Source of the DNA: Desulfotomaculum sp. | Lineage (GTDB): Bacteria; Bacillota; Desulfotomaculia; Desulfotomaculales; Nap2-2B | DNA: 58,671 nucleotides | Reading direction: 5' to 3' | Assembly: GCA_003485325.1 (NCBI GenBank) | Contig: DMZI01000067.1 | Location: 4,361 to 63,031 of the forward strand | Part shown: one piece after another, positions 15,848 through 25,097 of the stretch | Layout: each line of letters opens with the position of its first letter | Numbering within the stretch: position 1 is the first letter of the stretch | Made by a program: the position numbers and the translations under genes | Notes under the pieces: model-generated | What the model saw: the letters and a program-made list of their open reading frames with translations, nothing else | Told to the model about the DNA's origin: nothing | Databases searched by the model: none

Positions 15848-17125
15848 ATGGATAAATTATTACATAAGCTGGGTGGAATTATCAAGGGAAGTATTGAAGG
15901 ATTTGACCGTATTGTTTTTAAAGGGATTCTCCGTCCTATCGCTTATGCTGCAGGAATGCAGGTTTTTCTTCGCGGGCGCGGTGTGCTTAATAAAAATTAC
16001 AAAGACTGGGTGACAGAACAGTCTGCGGCAATCATCGAAACTGCCAATCAGTATTGCAGGGAGAACTGTGGTATGGCTATCCAATATATTCCATCATGCC
16101 ATGAACGCAAAGAGGAATTAGCGCACATACAGCAGAAGAAAGCAGGAATCGAAAGCGGATTGATTGGGGTATGGTCCTGTGTGGAATCCTGTAGCACTTA
16201 CCGTTCAACCTATGATGCCGCTGCAGGCTGCCCGCAATTGCGTTCGGAAAACTCCCGGTGCAAACACCTGTATTTTTATTGCGATCATCCGGATTACGGC
16301 TTCAAGAGTATACGTCTTCAGACATGGTCTCCTTACAGTATACAGATAGCATTGAACGGACGGGAGTGGTTACGTCGGTCATTGGACAAAGAAAAATGCG
16401 CCTGTCTGGTCCATGGAAATAAGGTTTTACATATTGAGGATTATGGACTTGCACAACGTTTGCTTGACAGTCAGATAGATACCCGGTGGGAAAAAATGCT
16501 TACTGGATTTTTGAAGGATGTCTTCCCGACCATGACTCAAACGTTAGGACCCGGAATGACCTATACCTGGACGTTGTGGCAAAGCGAATGGGCCAAGGAT
16601 TACCTTTTTGAGAGTCCGCAGGCATTGAATACCTGTAAAGATGACTTCCTTCGGCATGCCATGATGACCGGAACCAGCGATCGTGTCTTGCGCTATATGG
16701 GCCGTCCCGTTGACGCAAATGGTCAGCCTCATCCTTTAGCCAATCCGGAACTTATGACCCGGGTCAACTTATGGCAGGACGGCCTGCGTTATCCGTCATT
16801 GGGTGGATAAGAACAGTTTGAAGCTTTACAATGAGCAGAATGTCCTGCGCAAGCTGTTTCCGACCTTAAATTTGATGTGGCCTCCATTACCAATAAGGCT
16901 TTACCATAAAAGACGGAGTATTCCTTATGGGCAAAAGGCATGACCAAAAAACAGCTGTCTGCTCGCATTAGCCACCATTTGCGGTTATTTCGTGATCATG
17001 GTTTGATTCGCAAATTGCCGAACCAGCGAAAATACATCCTGACTGAAAAGGGGCAAAAATTAAATACCGCTTTGAGCGCTGCCTTAGCCGCTTCCACACA
17101 GGAATTGCTTAAATTGTCTGCTTGA
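15848..17125 (+). pseudogene. Frameshifted member of a multicopy 'FDRIVFKG' protein family, probably mobile
   Basis: The first 320 codons (15848-16810) start behind AGGAGG and read MDKLLHKLGGIIKGS followed by FDRIVFKGILRP, CLYFY/QTW-type motifs (HLYFYCDHPDYGF, IRLQTWSPYSIQIALNG) and WTLWQSEWA. I recognise these as a family of roughly 400-550 residues present in many copies in Desulfo-type and clostridial genomes, function unproven. A frameshift near 16785 is clear: the next frame gives HWVDKNSLKLYNEQNVLR, the expected continuation. A deletion follows, and the C-terminal winged-helix segment (LRLFRDHGLIRKLPNQRKY) survives at 16940-17125. It splits two related minus-strand genes, consistent with insertion. 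A hairpin (GTGGGC-TAC-GCCCAC, 15715-15729) precedes it. Confidence 0.65.
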
Positions 17126-17175
17126 TAACTTGTTTTTTATTGTAGTTCTTAAACCGTAAGGTACTAACAAATTAA

Positions 17176-17196
17176 TTCTGTTTTACCAAAACAGAA
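17176..17196 (-). terminator. Probable terminator after the small gene 17216-17503
   Basis: A perfect 9-bp stem, TTCTGTTTT-ACC-AAAACAGAA. On the minus strand it is followed by TTAATTTGTT, 20 bases after the stop codon of the minus-strand gene. It could instead mark the right edge of the inserted element. Confidence 0.4.
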
Positions 17197-17215
17197 GAAG
17201 TTATTTTCAAGTGTC

Positions 17216-17503
17216 TCAACATGCTGGTTTTTGATCAAATTCCATGGCCTTTTTGCCTATAGATGGATCAGCTAAATAGTTTCTGTATGCCAAAGATAGA
17301 GCCCACTTGTATTGCCTTTCCGAGCTTTCAGGGATAAAGTTTATTCTCCCAACTATTTCAAATAGTTTTTCAGCAGCCTGATCGCCCTTTAAGCCAAGTT
17401 TCATTACCTCAAGAAAAGCCTGCTCTACTCCAGCCAATCCTATCATATCTCCGCCAACGTCTATCTTATATATTTTTGATGCTTTAGGATCACTACTGCT
17501 CAT
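17216..17503 (-). CDS. Small protein, paralogue of the gene at 15415-15663
   Basis: A 95-residue protein with KIYKIDVGGDMIGLAGVEQA at about 9-28, KLFEIVGRINFIPESSERQY in the middle and a short C-terminal tail ending in KPAC. It aligns by eye over about 70 residues with the 82-residue protein at 15415-15663 but lacks its N-terminal CCG and has a longer tail. The two lie in the same orientation, separated by the broken plus-strand gene, which suggests a tandem duplication later interrupted. No function is known to me. ATG 17503 follows GGGGGG. Confidence 0.6.
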   Translation of the reverse strand: MSSSDPKASKIYKIDVGGDMIGLAGVEQAFLEVMKLGLKGDQAAEKLFEIVGRINFIPESSERQYKWALSLAYRNYLADPSIGKKAMEFDQKPAC

Positions 17504-17828
17504 ATTTGATTCAACCCCCCTTTTTTTTTAATATCAGCTTAAAGAAATATCAAGCCAGTATTTATTTGTTTAAATTCTACGTCAAGACCGGCACAATGGG
17601 GAAACATGACTTTTTATGCAGCAGGGTGTTACTCATGTATGTAGGGAAATATCTCTTTTACAATTGATTAAAAACAGGATACCATAATACACCCATCAAG
17701 GCAACAATGCCTGCGCCTGCTTTGGTAGCGCATTTAAAACTCATACTTTGACAAGTAAAAGCGGTCATGTTAAATTTGTCTTAGGTGTTGTTAATTGGTA
17801 AATTGTTAATAGAAAGGAAGTGATTCAG

Positions 17829-18389
17829 ATGAACGAAATTATTAATGTTATCAAACGCAGGAGAAGCATTAGAAAATTCAAGACCGAGCAAATAACCGAT
17901 CTAGAGATGCAGGAAATATTAAAATCGGCTTTGCTCGCTCCTAACGCAATGAACAGGCAAAAATTACATTTTACAGTAATCCAAAACAAAGACCTGCTTG
18001 ATAAAATGGTCAAAAGAATCAAAGAAAATATGCTTGAATCACGTATAGGGCTCTTAATTGACAAGGCAAGCGCCCCAGACTACAACACTTTTTATAACGC
18101 TCCCACGGTAATCCTGATTTCAGGCGAAGAAAAGGCGCCTTTCATTCAGATTGACTGCGGGGCGGCAGCGCAAAATATTACCCTGGCATCAGAATCACTG
18201 AACATAGGCTCATGCCTGATCACATCTTCCGGTTACCTTTTTTCAACATTCAGGGACAATGACTTAAAAAAGGAATTGGGCATCCCGGCCGGCTACAGCC
18301 ACATTTGCACTGTGGCGCTCGGCTACAAGACCGGCGAAGATCCGCCCACACCGCCAAGGAACCCGGACGTAGTAAACCACATAAAATGA
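17829..18389 (+). CDS. Nitroreductase family protein
   Basis: A 186-residue FMN-dependent nitroreductase-fold protein. The N-terminal RRRSIRKFK at about 9-17 is the standard FMN phosphate-binding motif, followed by LLAPNAMNRQ and the central GAAAQNITLASESLNIGSC helix that packs at the dimer interface. The C-terminal VALGYKTGEDPPTPPRNPD is also typical. The substrate is unknown; relatives reduce nitroaromatics, quinones or flavins. The frame is open from GTG 17820; ATG 17829 fits AGGAAG better. It ends in a strong terminator 30 bases downstream. Confidence 0.88.
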   Translation: MNEIINVIKRRRSIRKFKTEQITDLEMQEILKSALLAPNAMNRQKLHFTVIQNKDLLDKMVKRIKENMLESRIGLLIDKASAPDYNTFYNAPTVILISGEEKAPFIQIDCGAAAQNITLASESLNIGSCLITSSGYLFSTFRDNDLKKELGIPAGYSHICTVALGYKTGEDPPTPPRNPDVVNHIK

Positions 18390-18418
18390 CCGCATTGTGT
18401 TAAAAGTTCCGTTGAAAA

Positions 18419-18470
18419 AACTGCAGCTGCATGTCTTCTCTTAAAAGACATCGGGGCTGCAGTTATTTTT
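18419..18470 (+). terminator. Bidirectional terminator between nitroreductase and comFB-like gene
   Basis: A long hairpin with outer stem AACTGCAGC/GCTGCAGTT and inner stem ATGTCTT/AAGACAT. On the plus strand it is followed by ATTTTTCTC, and on the minus strand by TTTTTTC. It lies between the convergent nitroreductase and ComFB-like genes and can serve both. Confidence 0.88.
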
Positions 18471-18480
18471 CTCTGAAAAA

Positions 18481-18774
18481 TTATTTGTGACGCGGCTTCT
18501 CGGAAACCTGTTTGATGGTTCTTGTAATCACTGTTATAATTTGAGCTTTGCCCCCAATCAAATCCAAACTAACCTCGGTAAAAATTTCTCCAGCCAGGGA
18601 AGCAGCATAATGAGGAGGTAGTTCGTTTAAAGTCAGGGCTAATATGTCATCCTGGCAGATGCTGCATGTGCAGGTCCCGGGATTACTTTTTAAATATTCC
18701 TTTAAAACACCGGGCATAATTCTTCTTACCGCTTCTTCCGTATAATTGATCATTTTTTTGTATATACGGGACAT
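18481..18774 (-). CDS. ComFB-like protein (late competence development family)
   Basis: A 97-residue protein with the ComFB domain: NYTEEAVRRIMPGVLKEYL at about 10-28, a Cys cluster CTCSIC at 35-40, DDILALTLNELPPHYA at 42-57 and a C-terminal strand region. ComFB of Bacillus is encoded with the DNA-uptake ATPase ComFA; relatives in cyanobacteria have been reported to bind cyclic dinucleotides. No competence genes are near, so a signalling role is as likely as DNA uptake. ATG 18774 gives a standard family N-terminus. Confidence 0.75.
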   Translation of the reverse strand: MSRIYKKMINYTEEAVRRIMPGVLKEYLKSNPGTCTCSICQDDILALTLNELPPHYAASLAGEIFTEVSLDLIGGKAQIITVITRTIKQVSEKPRHK

Positions 18775-19046
18775 TAAAGGAAATCATCTACTGAAGTGTG
18801 TTTCTAAAAAGTCCCGGATTTTAACCCCCTTCTCCAAAGAGTTTTCCTTTCCGGGCAATCAGCCTCTCTACTAAAGCCCTGCGGCATAAGTTGCCAGGTT
18901 AATAATGTTTGAAAAGTTGGGTCGATAAAGTGAAAAGGACCTGTCATGCTCTGTATGAGGCAAACGTTAAGGATAGATAAAATGGAGGGAATGTATGTGG
19001 ATTTTGTTTTTCGTGCCGCTTATACACCCTTGTTTAATAGTGGACT

Positions 19047-19388
19047 TTAATCCTTTATGAACATGCTCACAAGTGAGCTGATTATCATAATAATCAAAGC
19101 AGAAAGCAAAGCTACCCAGAAGTTTGCAATATCAAAACCTTTGATTACCGCACTGACCAGCCACAGCATCAACCCGTTGATTACCAGGGTAAATAAGCCT
19201 AAAGTGATAAAGTTAATGGGTAGAGTCAGCAAAATAAGAACCGGACGGATTGTAGCGTTAATAAAACCAAGCAAAATAAAGCCAAAAATAGCGGCGAGGA
19301 ATGTAACATCAAATCCCTTGACAAGATAAGCGGTTAAAATAATCCCCGCAACATTCAAGGCCCAGCGGATGTTTAATTTCCTTCCCAT
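19047..19388 (-). CDS. YvlD-like four-helix membrane protein (phage holin family IV)
   Basis: A 113-residue protein with four membrane helices: WALNVAGIILTAYLV, FLAAIFGFILLGFINATIRP, LILLTLPINFITLGLFTLVI and a C-terminal FWVALLSALIIMIISSLVS. NATIRPVL and LPINFITLGLF are the signature of the YvlD/DUF360-type family, named after holins but mostly chromosomal and linked to envelope stress. The frame is open to 19427, but ATG 19388 follows AAGGAGGG and is the proper start. A decayed partial copy of this gene with its leader lies at 26845-26915. Confidence 0.85.
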   Translation of the reverse strand: MGRKLNIRWALNVAGIILTAYLVKGFDVTFLAAIFGFILLGFINATIRPVLILLTLPINFITLGLFTLVINGLMLWLVSAVIKGFDIANFWVALLSALIIMIISSLVSMFIKD

Positions 19389-20065
19389 TGATAACCCTCC
19401 TTCAGCCCATATATTATATCTTCCCATGATTATCGGACCCTGTCAAGAAATAATGCCAGCGGTTTTGGCGAACTGGCGGAACGCTTAGCGAACGGCAGTA
19501 TTATGGTGAAGCACGTTCCCTTGCCTTCCTATCATGTGAATGCCAATAGAAATCCTTTTGAAGATCACTTAAACGTATCACATGGTAATTCACATCAGTT
19601 ATCTCAAAGTTTTGCCAATCAGCATTAATATCAATAACTAACATTGATTTAGTTTCATATTCAGACCGCTAACTAGGTCAAGTCCTTGCAAAAGTAGAAT
19701 TCTGAACCCCCTTATTCCCTTTATTGACCGAACACGGGTTTAACCACCTGTTTTCTAAGACCATATTTAGCCCATTCAAGTTTTGTTTATAACTCAAATT
19801 AAACCATCATTATGCAATATTGTTATATATTGCTAATATAGTAACGCTTGACCGACTGTTCGTTCAATTAAATGGCTTTAAAATAAATTATCTAAATTTA
19901 GTTCATGGAAGTGATTATTATAAAAATACAAGAAGTAAAGAAAATCATCCAGCTACGGTAAAGAGGCAATAAACAAACGTTAATGATGTTCTTGCAGCCA
20001 TTTATTTGCTGGTTGGTTAGCTCGGAGCAAGTGGCTTTTCAGGGAAGAGGAGGATAGAAAGAACA
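19389..20065. other. Long AT-rich intergenic region, no gene recognised
   Basis: About 680 bases without a convincing coding frame. The left end is the YvlD-like leader. Near 19849-19870, TTGACCGACTGTTCGTTCAA resembles operators of TetR-type efflux regulators and precedes the decayed efflux operon. A strong ribosome binding site (AGGAGGA) at 20048-20054 leads into the membrane fusion gene. Confidence 0.3.
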
Positions 20066-21168
20066 ATGAAGATAAGCCGGAAAATGATTTCAATAATTGT
20101 AATAGTTATGGTTGCCGGCACACTTTTGGTTTTTAGACTGGCAACAACAAAAAAGAGGCCTGTGCCAGCATCCGCTGGCAACAAGACCTACGTTGAGGTA
20201 CAGCAGGCAAAGACTGTTAAAAGTGCTTCCGTACTGTCGTTTAAAGCTACTCTGGAACCGGTTGAAGAAGGGATTGTCGGCAGCGAGATGAGCGGCAAGG
20301 TAGTCAAGATCCTGTTTGATAACGGTAAAAAGGTGTCGCGTGATGAACCCATGGTCATGCTTGACGACAAGGATCTTGCAAACCAGTTGAAGTCCGCTCA
20401 AACGAATCTGCAGAAACTTGAGCTCAACCTGGATTTATCCCAACGCAACTATGACAGGATTAAGCAGCTTTATGACAATAACGCAATATCCAAATCTGAT
20501 TTTGAAAACGCGGAAGCAGCCCTGAAGATGGCCAAGGTTGATCTGGAATCGGCCAATGTTAATATTGAAACTCTCAAGGAAACGTTGGAAGATGTTGTCG
20601 TCAGATCCCCTATAAGCGGCACCGTGGACGAAAAAAACGTTATCCTGGGCCAGTTTGTTTCTCCCGGCACGGTTCTGGCCAAGGTTAAAAAAACTGCCTC
20701 GCTGTACGCTGTAATTCAGTTAAAACAAAGCGACCTGGACAAGGTAAAGGCGGGAACAAAAGCCACCGTGAAACTCTCCAGGGAGGATGCCGGGGGATAT
20801 AAAGGCGTCGTAAAAGCAATTGATATCTCGGCAGATGTTTCGGCGCGGGTGTTTGACTGAAAGGTCCAGATCGGCAATGAAGCGGGGAAGCTTCATCTCG
20901 GTGAATTTGCCTATGTTGAGATACCGGTTAACGAGACTATCGAAAAAGTCGTCATCCCGATGAAGGCGCTGACCGGCGCCGAAGGCAATTACTCAATATT
21001 CACCATTGAAGATGGTATCGCCCGAAACACACCGTAACCATCGGGGAAATTCATAATAATCTGGCTGAGGTTGTCTCAGGATTAAAAGCAGGCGAAAAAG
21101 TGATTGTCTCCAACCTTAACATGCTGCAGGACGGGAATGCGGTTTCTGTAAGCGGACAGGGGGAGTAA
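20066..21168 (+). pseudogene. RND efflux membrane fusion protein (HlyD/AcrA type), inactivated
   Basis: The first 264 codons encode a periplasmic-adaptor-type protein: a signal anchor (IVIVMVAGTLLVFRLA), a lipoyl half-motif GIVGSEMSGKVVKILFDNG, a coiled coil with NNAISKSDFENAEAALKMA, and the return lipoyl half VVVRSPISGTVDEKNVILGQ. A TGA at 20858-20860 interrupts the frame; the same frame then continues as KVQIGNEAGKLHLGEFAYVE. A single-base frameshift near 21032 follows, after which HTVTIGEIHNNLAEVVSGLK and the natural end at 21168 are read. Two independent lesions show decay. It would have supplied the adaptor for the pump encoded next. Confidence 0.85.
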
Positions 21169-21172
21169 AGAG

Positions 21173-23249
21173 ATGACACTGACCATATCAGCCTAAAGCG
21201 CCCTGTTTTTGTCTTCGTTGTAATTATTGCCCTCGTCGCCTTGGGCATAGTCGGCCTTCTTGGGTTGTCCATCAACGATATGCCCGAGGTCGATATACCT
21301 TATGTGGGTATAAGCGTTTCCCTGCTGGGCGCCTCCCCGGATCAGGATGATTCCATAGTCGTCATCGAAAATATCGTCCGGCACATCCGCATGGGGAAAA
21401 CCCCGCTGCAGGCAGCGAAGGAAGCCACCAGCGAGATCAGCCTGGCGGTAATGGCGACCACTTTTACTGTCGTGGCAATTTTCCTGCCGATAGCCATGAT
21501 GAGTGGATTAATCGGAAGATTCCTTGTCGAATTCGGCCTTACGGTTATCTTTAGTGTCCTGGTTTCCTTGTTTGTTTCTTTTACCCTTGTGCCGCTGTTG
21601 TCTTCCAGGTATTTGGAGGCGGAAGAAAGCAGCGGTAAGGGGCCTGTAGGAAGGTTTCTGGCCTGGTTCAACCGTCAGTTCGACCTTTTAGCCAGTTATT
21701 ATCAAAAAATGCTGAGCAAAGTCTTAAACCGCCGCGCTATAACCCTTGCCATTGTATCGGTTTTGTTTCTCCTGAGCCTGGCTCTGATTCCACGAATGGG
21801 GACAAGTTTTTCGCCCAATGAGGACAGGGGATGGATTAATGTTAACGCCGGCCTGGATTCAGGGCTGGCTCTTGATGAGGCCGATAAAAAGGCCAGGATT
21901 TTTGAAAAGATAGTTTCCGGAAATACCCCGAGGTCCGTTATATATATATATATAACTGTGAAGCCAGACAGTATCAGCCTTGGCATAAAGCTTACGGATA
22001 AAGAAGACAGAAAAGTAAGCGCAGATGAAATCGGCGTAAAGATGCGGGAGGAATTAAGAAAGATTCCCGGGATTGACTTATCGGTAGTGACCTCCTCTTC
22101 TGTAACTATGTCCTCGGGCAAGATGACCTCGTATCACATCAAAGGTGATGATTTCAATCAGCTCCTGGAATACAGCCAGAAGGCCAAGCAAATTATGAAC
22201 CATGTTCCCGGCGCTGTAGATGTAGGCCTGAGCTATAAAGCAGGAAAACCTGAAGAAAGGCTGGATGTTGACCGCGATATGGCCGCTGATCTTGGAGTAA
22301 GTCCCGCAGCAGTAAGCAATACGTTGAGCACTTTATACGGTGGAGTTGTGGCGGGGCAGTACGAAACCGAAAAAGACCGTTATGATGTCCGTGTCCGGTT
22401 AAAAGACGAACAGCGTAAAAACCTGGACAGCCTCGACGAAATATACATACCCAGCTCAAATGCAGGCAGCGGCGGGCTGATGATGGTCCCTCTCGAACAG
22501 GTGACCAGGAAGGTCTTTACAACCTCCTCCTCCACTATAAACAGGTACGACAAGTCTAGAGAAATAAGCTTCAGGCCAATTATACCGGTATATCTGTGGG
22601 AACATTGAACAATCTTTTTTTTATGAAAAAAATAAACAGTGAACTAAAAACGCCCAAAGGCATCAGCATCAGCGCCGGCGAGGACCAGGCAATGATGGTG
22701 GAAAGCGCGCAGAGCATGTTCCAGGCACTGCTTTTGGGAATACTTTTCATATTTTTAATTCTATCCGCGCAGTTTGAAAGCTTCCTCGATCCGCTGGTCA
22801 TTATGTTCGCCCTGCCTCTTGCAATAATCGGAGCCATGCTGGCCTTGTTTGTAACCGGCAGCGACCTGAGCGTTGTCGGTGGAATAGGTATCATCATGCT
22901 TTTGGGGTTGGTAACAAAAAACGCAATCCTGCTGGCGGATTTTATCAAACAGCAGCGCAGCGCCGGCGTGGAACGCAAGGAAGCCATCCTGCAGGCCGGA
23001 CTGATCCGACTGCGACCGATCCTGATGACTACTCTGGCCATGATTTTCGGTATGCTCCCTTCGGCACTGGCTATGGGAACCGGCTCAGAGATGCGTCAGC
23101 CTATGGCCTTCGCTATCATAGGAGGGCTGATCTCATCCACACTTCTGACCCTTCTGATAGTTCCTATAATATACACTGTGCTGGATGACCTGCGGGATTT
23201 TGTAAGCAGGAAAAAACAGCTAAAAGTACCGGCAAAGGCGGCGAACTGA
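21173..23249 (+). pseudogene. RND efflux pump, inactivated by frameshifts and a large deletion
   Basis: The start MTLT is 4 bases after the fusion-protein stop. A one-base loss near 21185 breaks the frame; the next frame reads SLKRPVFVFVVIIALVALG. After PYVGISVSLLGASPD the sequence jumps to DSIVVIENIVRHIRMGK, so about 330 residues of porter domain and membrane helices 2-3 have been deleted. The C-terminal half is recognisable (LAVMATTFTVVAIFLP, then the second porter domain), with another frameshift near 22572 before ANYTGISVGTLNNLFF. The rest, with ALPLAIIGAMLALF and IIMLLGLVTKNAILLADFI, runs to a normal stop. Full-length relatives have about 1,020-1,050 residues. Confidence 0.88.
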
Positions 23250-23289
23250 AGATATTGAAAGAAGATTTTAAAAAAGAAAAGGTGCGTTT

Positions 23290-23895
23290 ATGTCCAGGCC
23301 AAAAAACAAAGAAGAAGTCATATTATCGGCTGCATTAACTGTCTTTATAGAAAAAGGGTTCTCCAACTCCAGCATAAAGGATATCGCCAATACTGCGGGA
23401 GTCGGCAAGGGGACAATTTACGAGTACTTTAAAAACAAAAATGAACTGTTCATCAAAACAATCGGTTTTGAAATAAATCAACGCTGTCAACAGGCCAGCG
23501 AATGCTATCGACAGTAAAACCACGTTTATGGATAAAATCAACGCTTTGAACGACCTTGCTCAGGAAGCAGCCGAAGAAGATTTAAAACACATCGAATTTC
23601 TAATCATTAATACATCCATGGGGCTCAGGCCCGAATACAAGGCTGAGTTTCAAAACCTGCTGCAGAAAATGAAGGATGATATGGAAGCAATCATTTCACA
23701 GATCCTGATCCAGGGCAAAACCGAAGGAAAAATTTGTGAAATAGACCTTGAATTCACCTCCAGGATTATAAACGGTTTCATTATGGGATATATCAGGGAT
23801 GTTTATAGCAAGGAATGGTCAAACGAACAGAAAAAAAAGAAAAGGCCAACCTGATCAACCTGATCATGCACGGAATAACTATGTCGCGGGGATAG
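23290..23895 (+). pseudogene. TetR family regulator of the efflux operon, frameshifted
   Basis: The N-terminal DNA-binding domain is intact (ILSAALTVFIEKGFSNSSIK, DIANTAGVGKGTIYEYFKNK). The frame is lost near 23510: the stop TAA follows ECYRQ, while the neighbouring frame continues IDSKTTFMDKINALNDLAQE into the ligand-binding domain. A second slip in an A-run near 23835 changes the tail; the original frame would read EKANLINLIMHGITMSRG and stop at 23895. The 75-residue N-terminal piece could still bind DNA but would lack the dimerisation domain. Confidence 0.85.
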
Positions 23896-23989
23896 TAGAA
23901 AGGAAAGTAAATATTTAGTAAAACTGTCCAAAGTGAGCGGCGCCAGCTATAAGAAAGAAAATTCATCAACAAGGGAGGGCAATGCTGCC

Positions 23990-24125
23990 TTAAGTGCGAT
24001 TTTGAGCCTTCATTCAAAGAACGAGTGAACCCGAGGATAAGCGAGGGAATTGTTTGAGGCGCATAAGCGCCGAGTTTTGACCGAGCCCGAGGGTGAATGA
24101 GTTCGTACAAGTATAAGAGGCGAAC
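23990..24125 (+). repeat. Structured intergenic element, probable family repeat
   Basis: The region contains a hairpin (GGCGC-ATAA-GCGCC), paired arms CCCGAGGATAAGCGAGGG and repeated CGAG motifs, and it does not code convincingly in any frame. It resembles extragenic repeat sequences seen more than once in related clostridial genomes, from memory only. A structured RNA or a MITE remnant are both possible. No function can be assigned. Confidence 0.35.
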
Positions 24126-24193
24126 ATGAGCACGTAGGCAGTTGACCTCCCTAAAGCAGATTATTTTCAGGACAATTACAAAGGAAGAATAGC

Positions 24194-24959
24194 ATGTTCC
24201 AAACCGTTCTCACTCCGGCGGCAGGCAAAAGATTAATTCCAAAGCAATCGCCGTCCACCCTGCGATACAAACCGCTCTGCGTTCGGGAACCATTGTAATA
24301 ATCGCAGGAACTACAAACGGCTATATTGCCGAGGAAATACTAATCCAGACCGGCCAGGCGGCAGGATTTAACCGGCGGCGCTTTTTTCGCGGCCTTACAC
24401 TCCCGCCCGGCATACCTGTGACTGAAACGGGAAGACTTCCGGATGAAACAGGATTCCCCGGCGATGTGGTAATCGTAAAGGGCAAATGGCTACAGGGAAA
24501 AACCATTTTTGATATTGTTGACGACCTGAAGGAAGGCGACGTTATTTTAAAGGGAGCAAATTCTGTCGACCTGACGCAAAAACGGGCTGCCATTCTTATC
24601 GGCCATCCCAGGGGAGGCACAACAACAGCCGCCCTGCAGGCTGTCGCCGGAAGGCGCGTGGCCTGCTGCTGCCTGTCGGGTTGGAGAAGCGCATCTCAGG
24701 CAATCTTGATGAACTGTCTGCAAAGCTCAATGCTCCCGGCGCCCATGGGCCGCGTCTTCTTCCGGTTCCGGGAGAAGTTTTCACCGAAATTGATGCAATC
24801 TCAATTCTTTCCGGCGCAACCGCCGAACTTGTCGCGGGAGGCGGTGTCTGTGGAGCGGAAGGCTCGGTATGGCTCGCCATCACCGGCGAGGCAGAGAATG
24901 AGAATCTGGCGGAAGAGCTTATCGCTTCTTTAGCAAACGAACCCGCTTTTACTCTATAG
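24194..24959 (+). pseudogene. Frameshifted conserved hypothetical protein
   Basis: The start ATG 24194 follows AAGGAAGA and reads MFQTVLTPAAGKRLI. Frameshifts near 24228 and 24660 split the gene. The restored protein of about 255 residues would read AIAVHPAIQTALRSGTIVII, NGYIAEEILIQTGQAAGF, then GDVVIVKGKWLQGKTIFDIV, ILKGANSVDLTQKRAAILIG, HPRGGTTTAALQAVAGRRV, LLLPVGLEKRI and end SLANEPAFTL. The pattern (a thermostable-looking alpha/beta protein with GTTNGYIAEE and GGGVCGAEGSVWL) belongs to a conserved hypothetical family I know only from anaerobes and archaea. It lies behind the wrecked efflux operon and has decayed in the same way. Confidence 0.7.
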
Positions 24960-25097
24960 GCAAAAACCTGTTGAGTGTACAAACAGCCACAACAGCATGT
25001 TACTTCCTGTTTCTTACTTTTCCACCGAAACAGTTTAAACCAATTATAGTTAAACTAATAAATGGCCTCTTCATTAAAACATTAAAACTCCTCATTC

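Noticed and set aside
20858..20860. In-frame TGA in the membrane fusion gene as possible selenocysteine
   Set aside because: The codon follows Phe-Asp, not a redox motif; the gene has another frameshift and sits in a decayed operon, so it is a nonsense mutation.
21930..21960. TA-dinucleotide run in the RND pump as a functional element
   Set aside because: It is a short run inside coding sequence encoding Ile-Tyr repeats, and the gene is already dead.
23793..24110. 105-codon minus-strand open frame
   Set aside because: It lies over the structured intergenic element and the TetR tail, with no start signal; a by-product of repeat composition.
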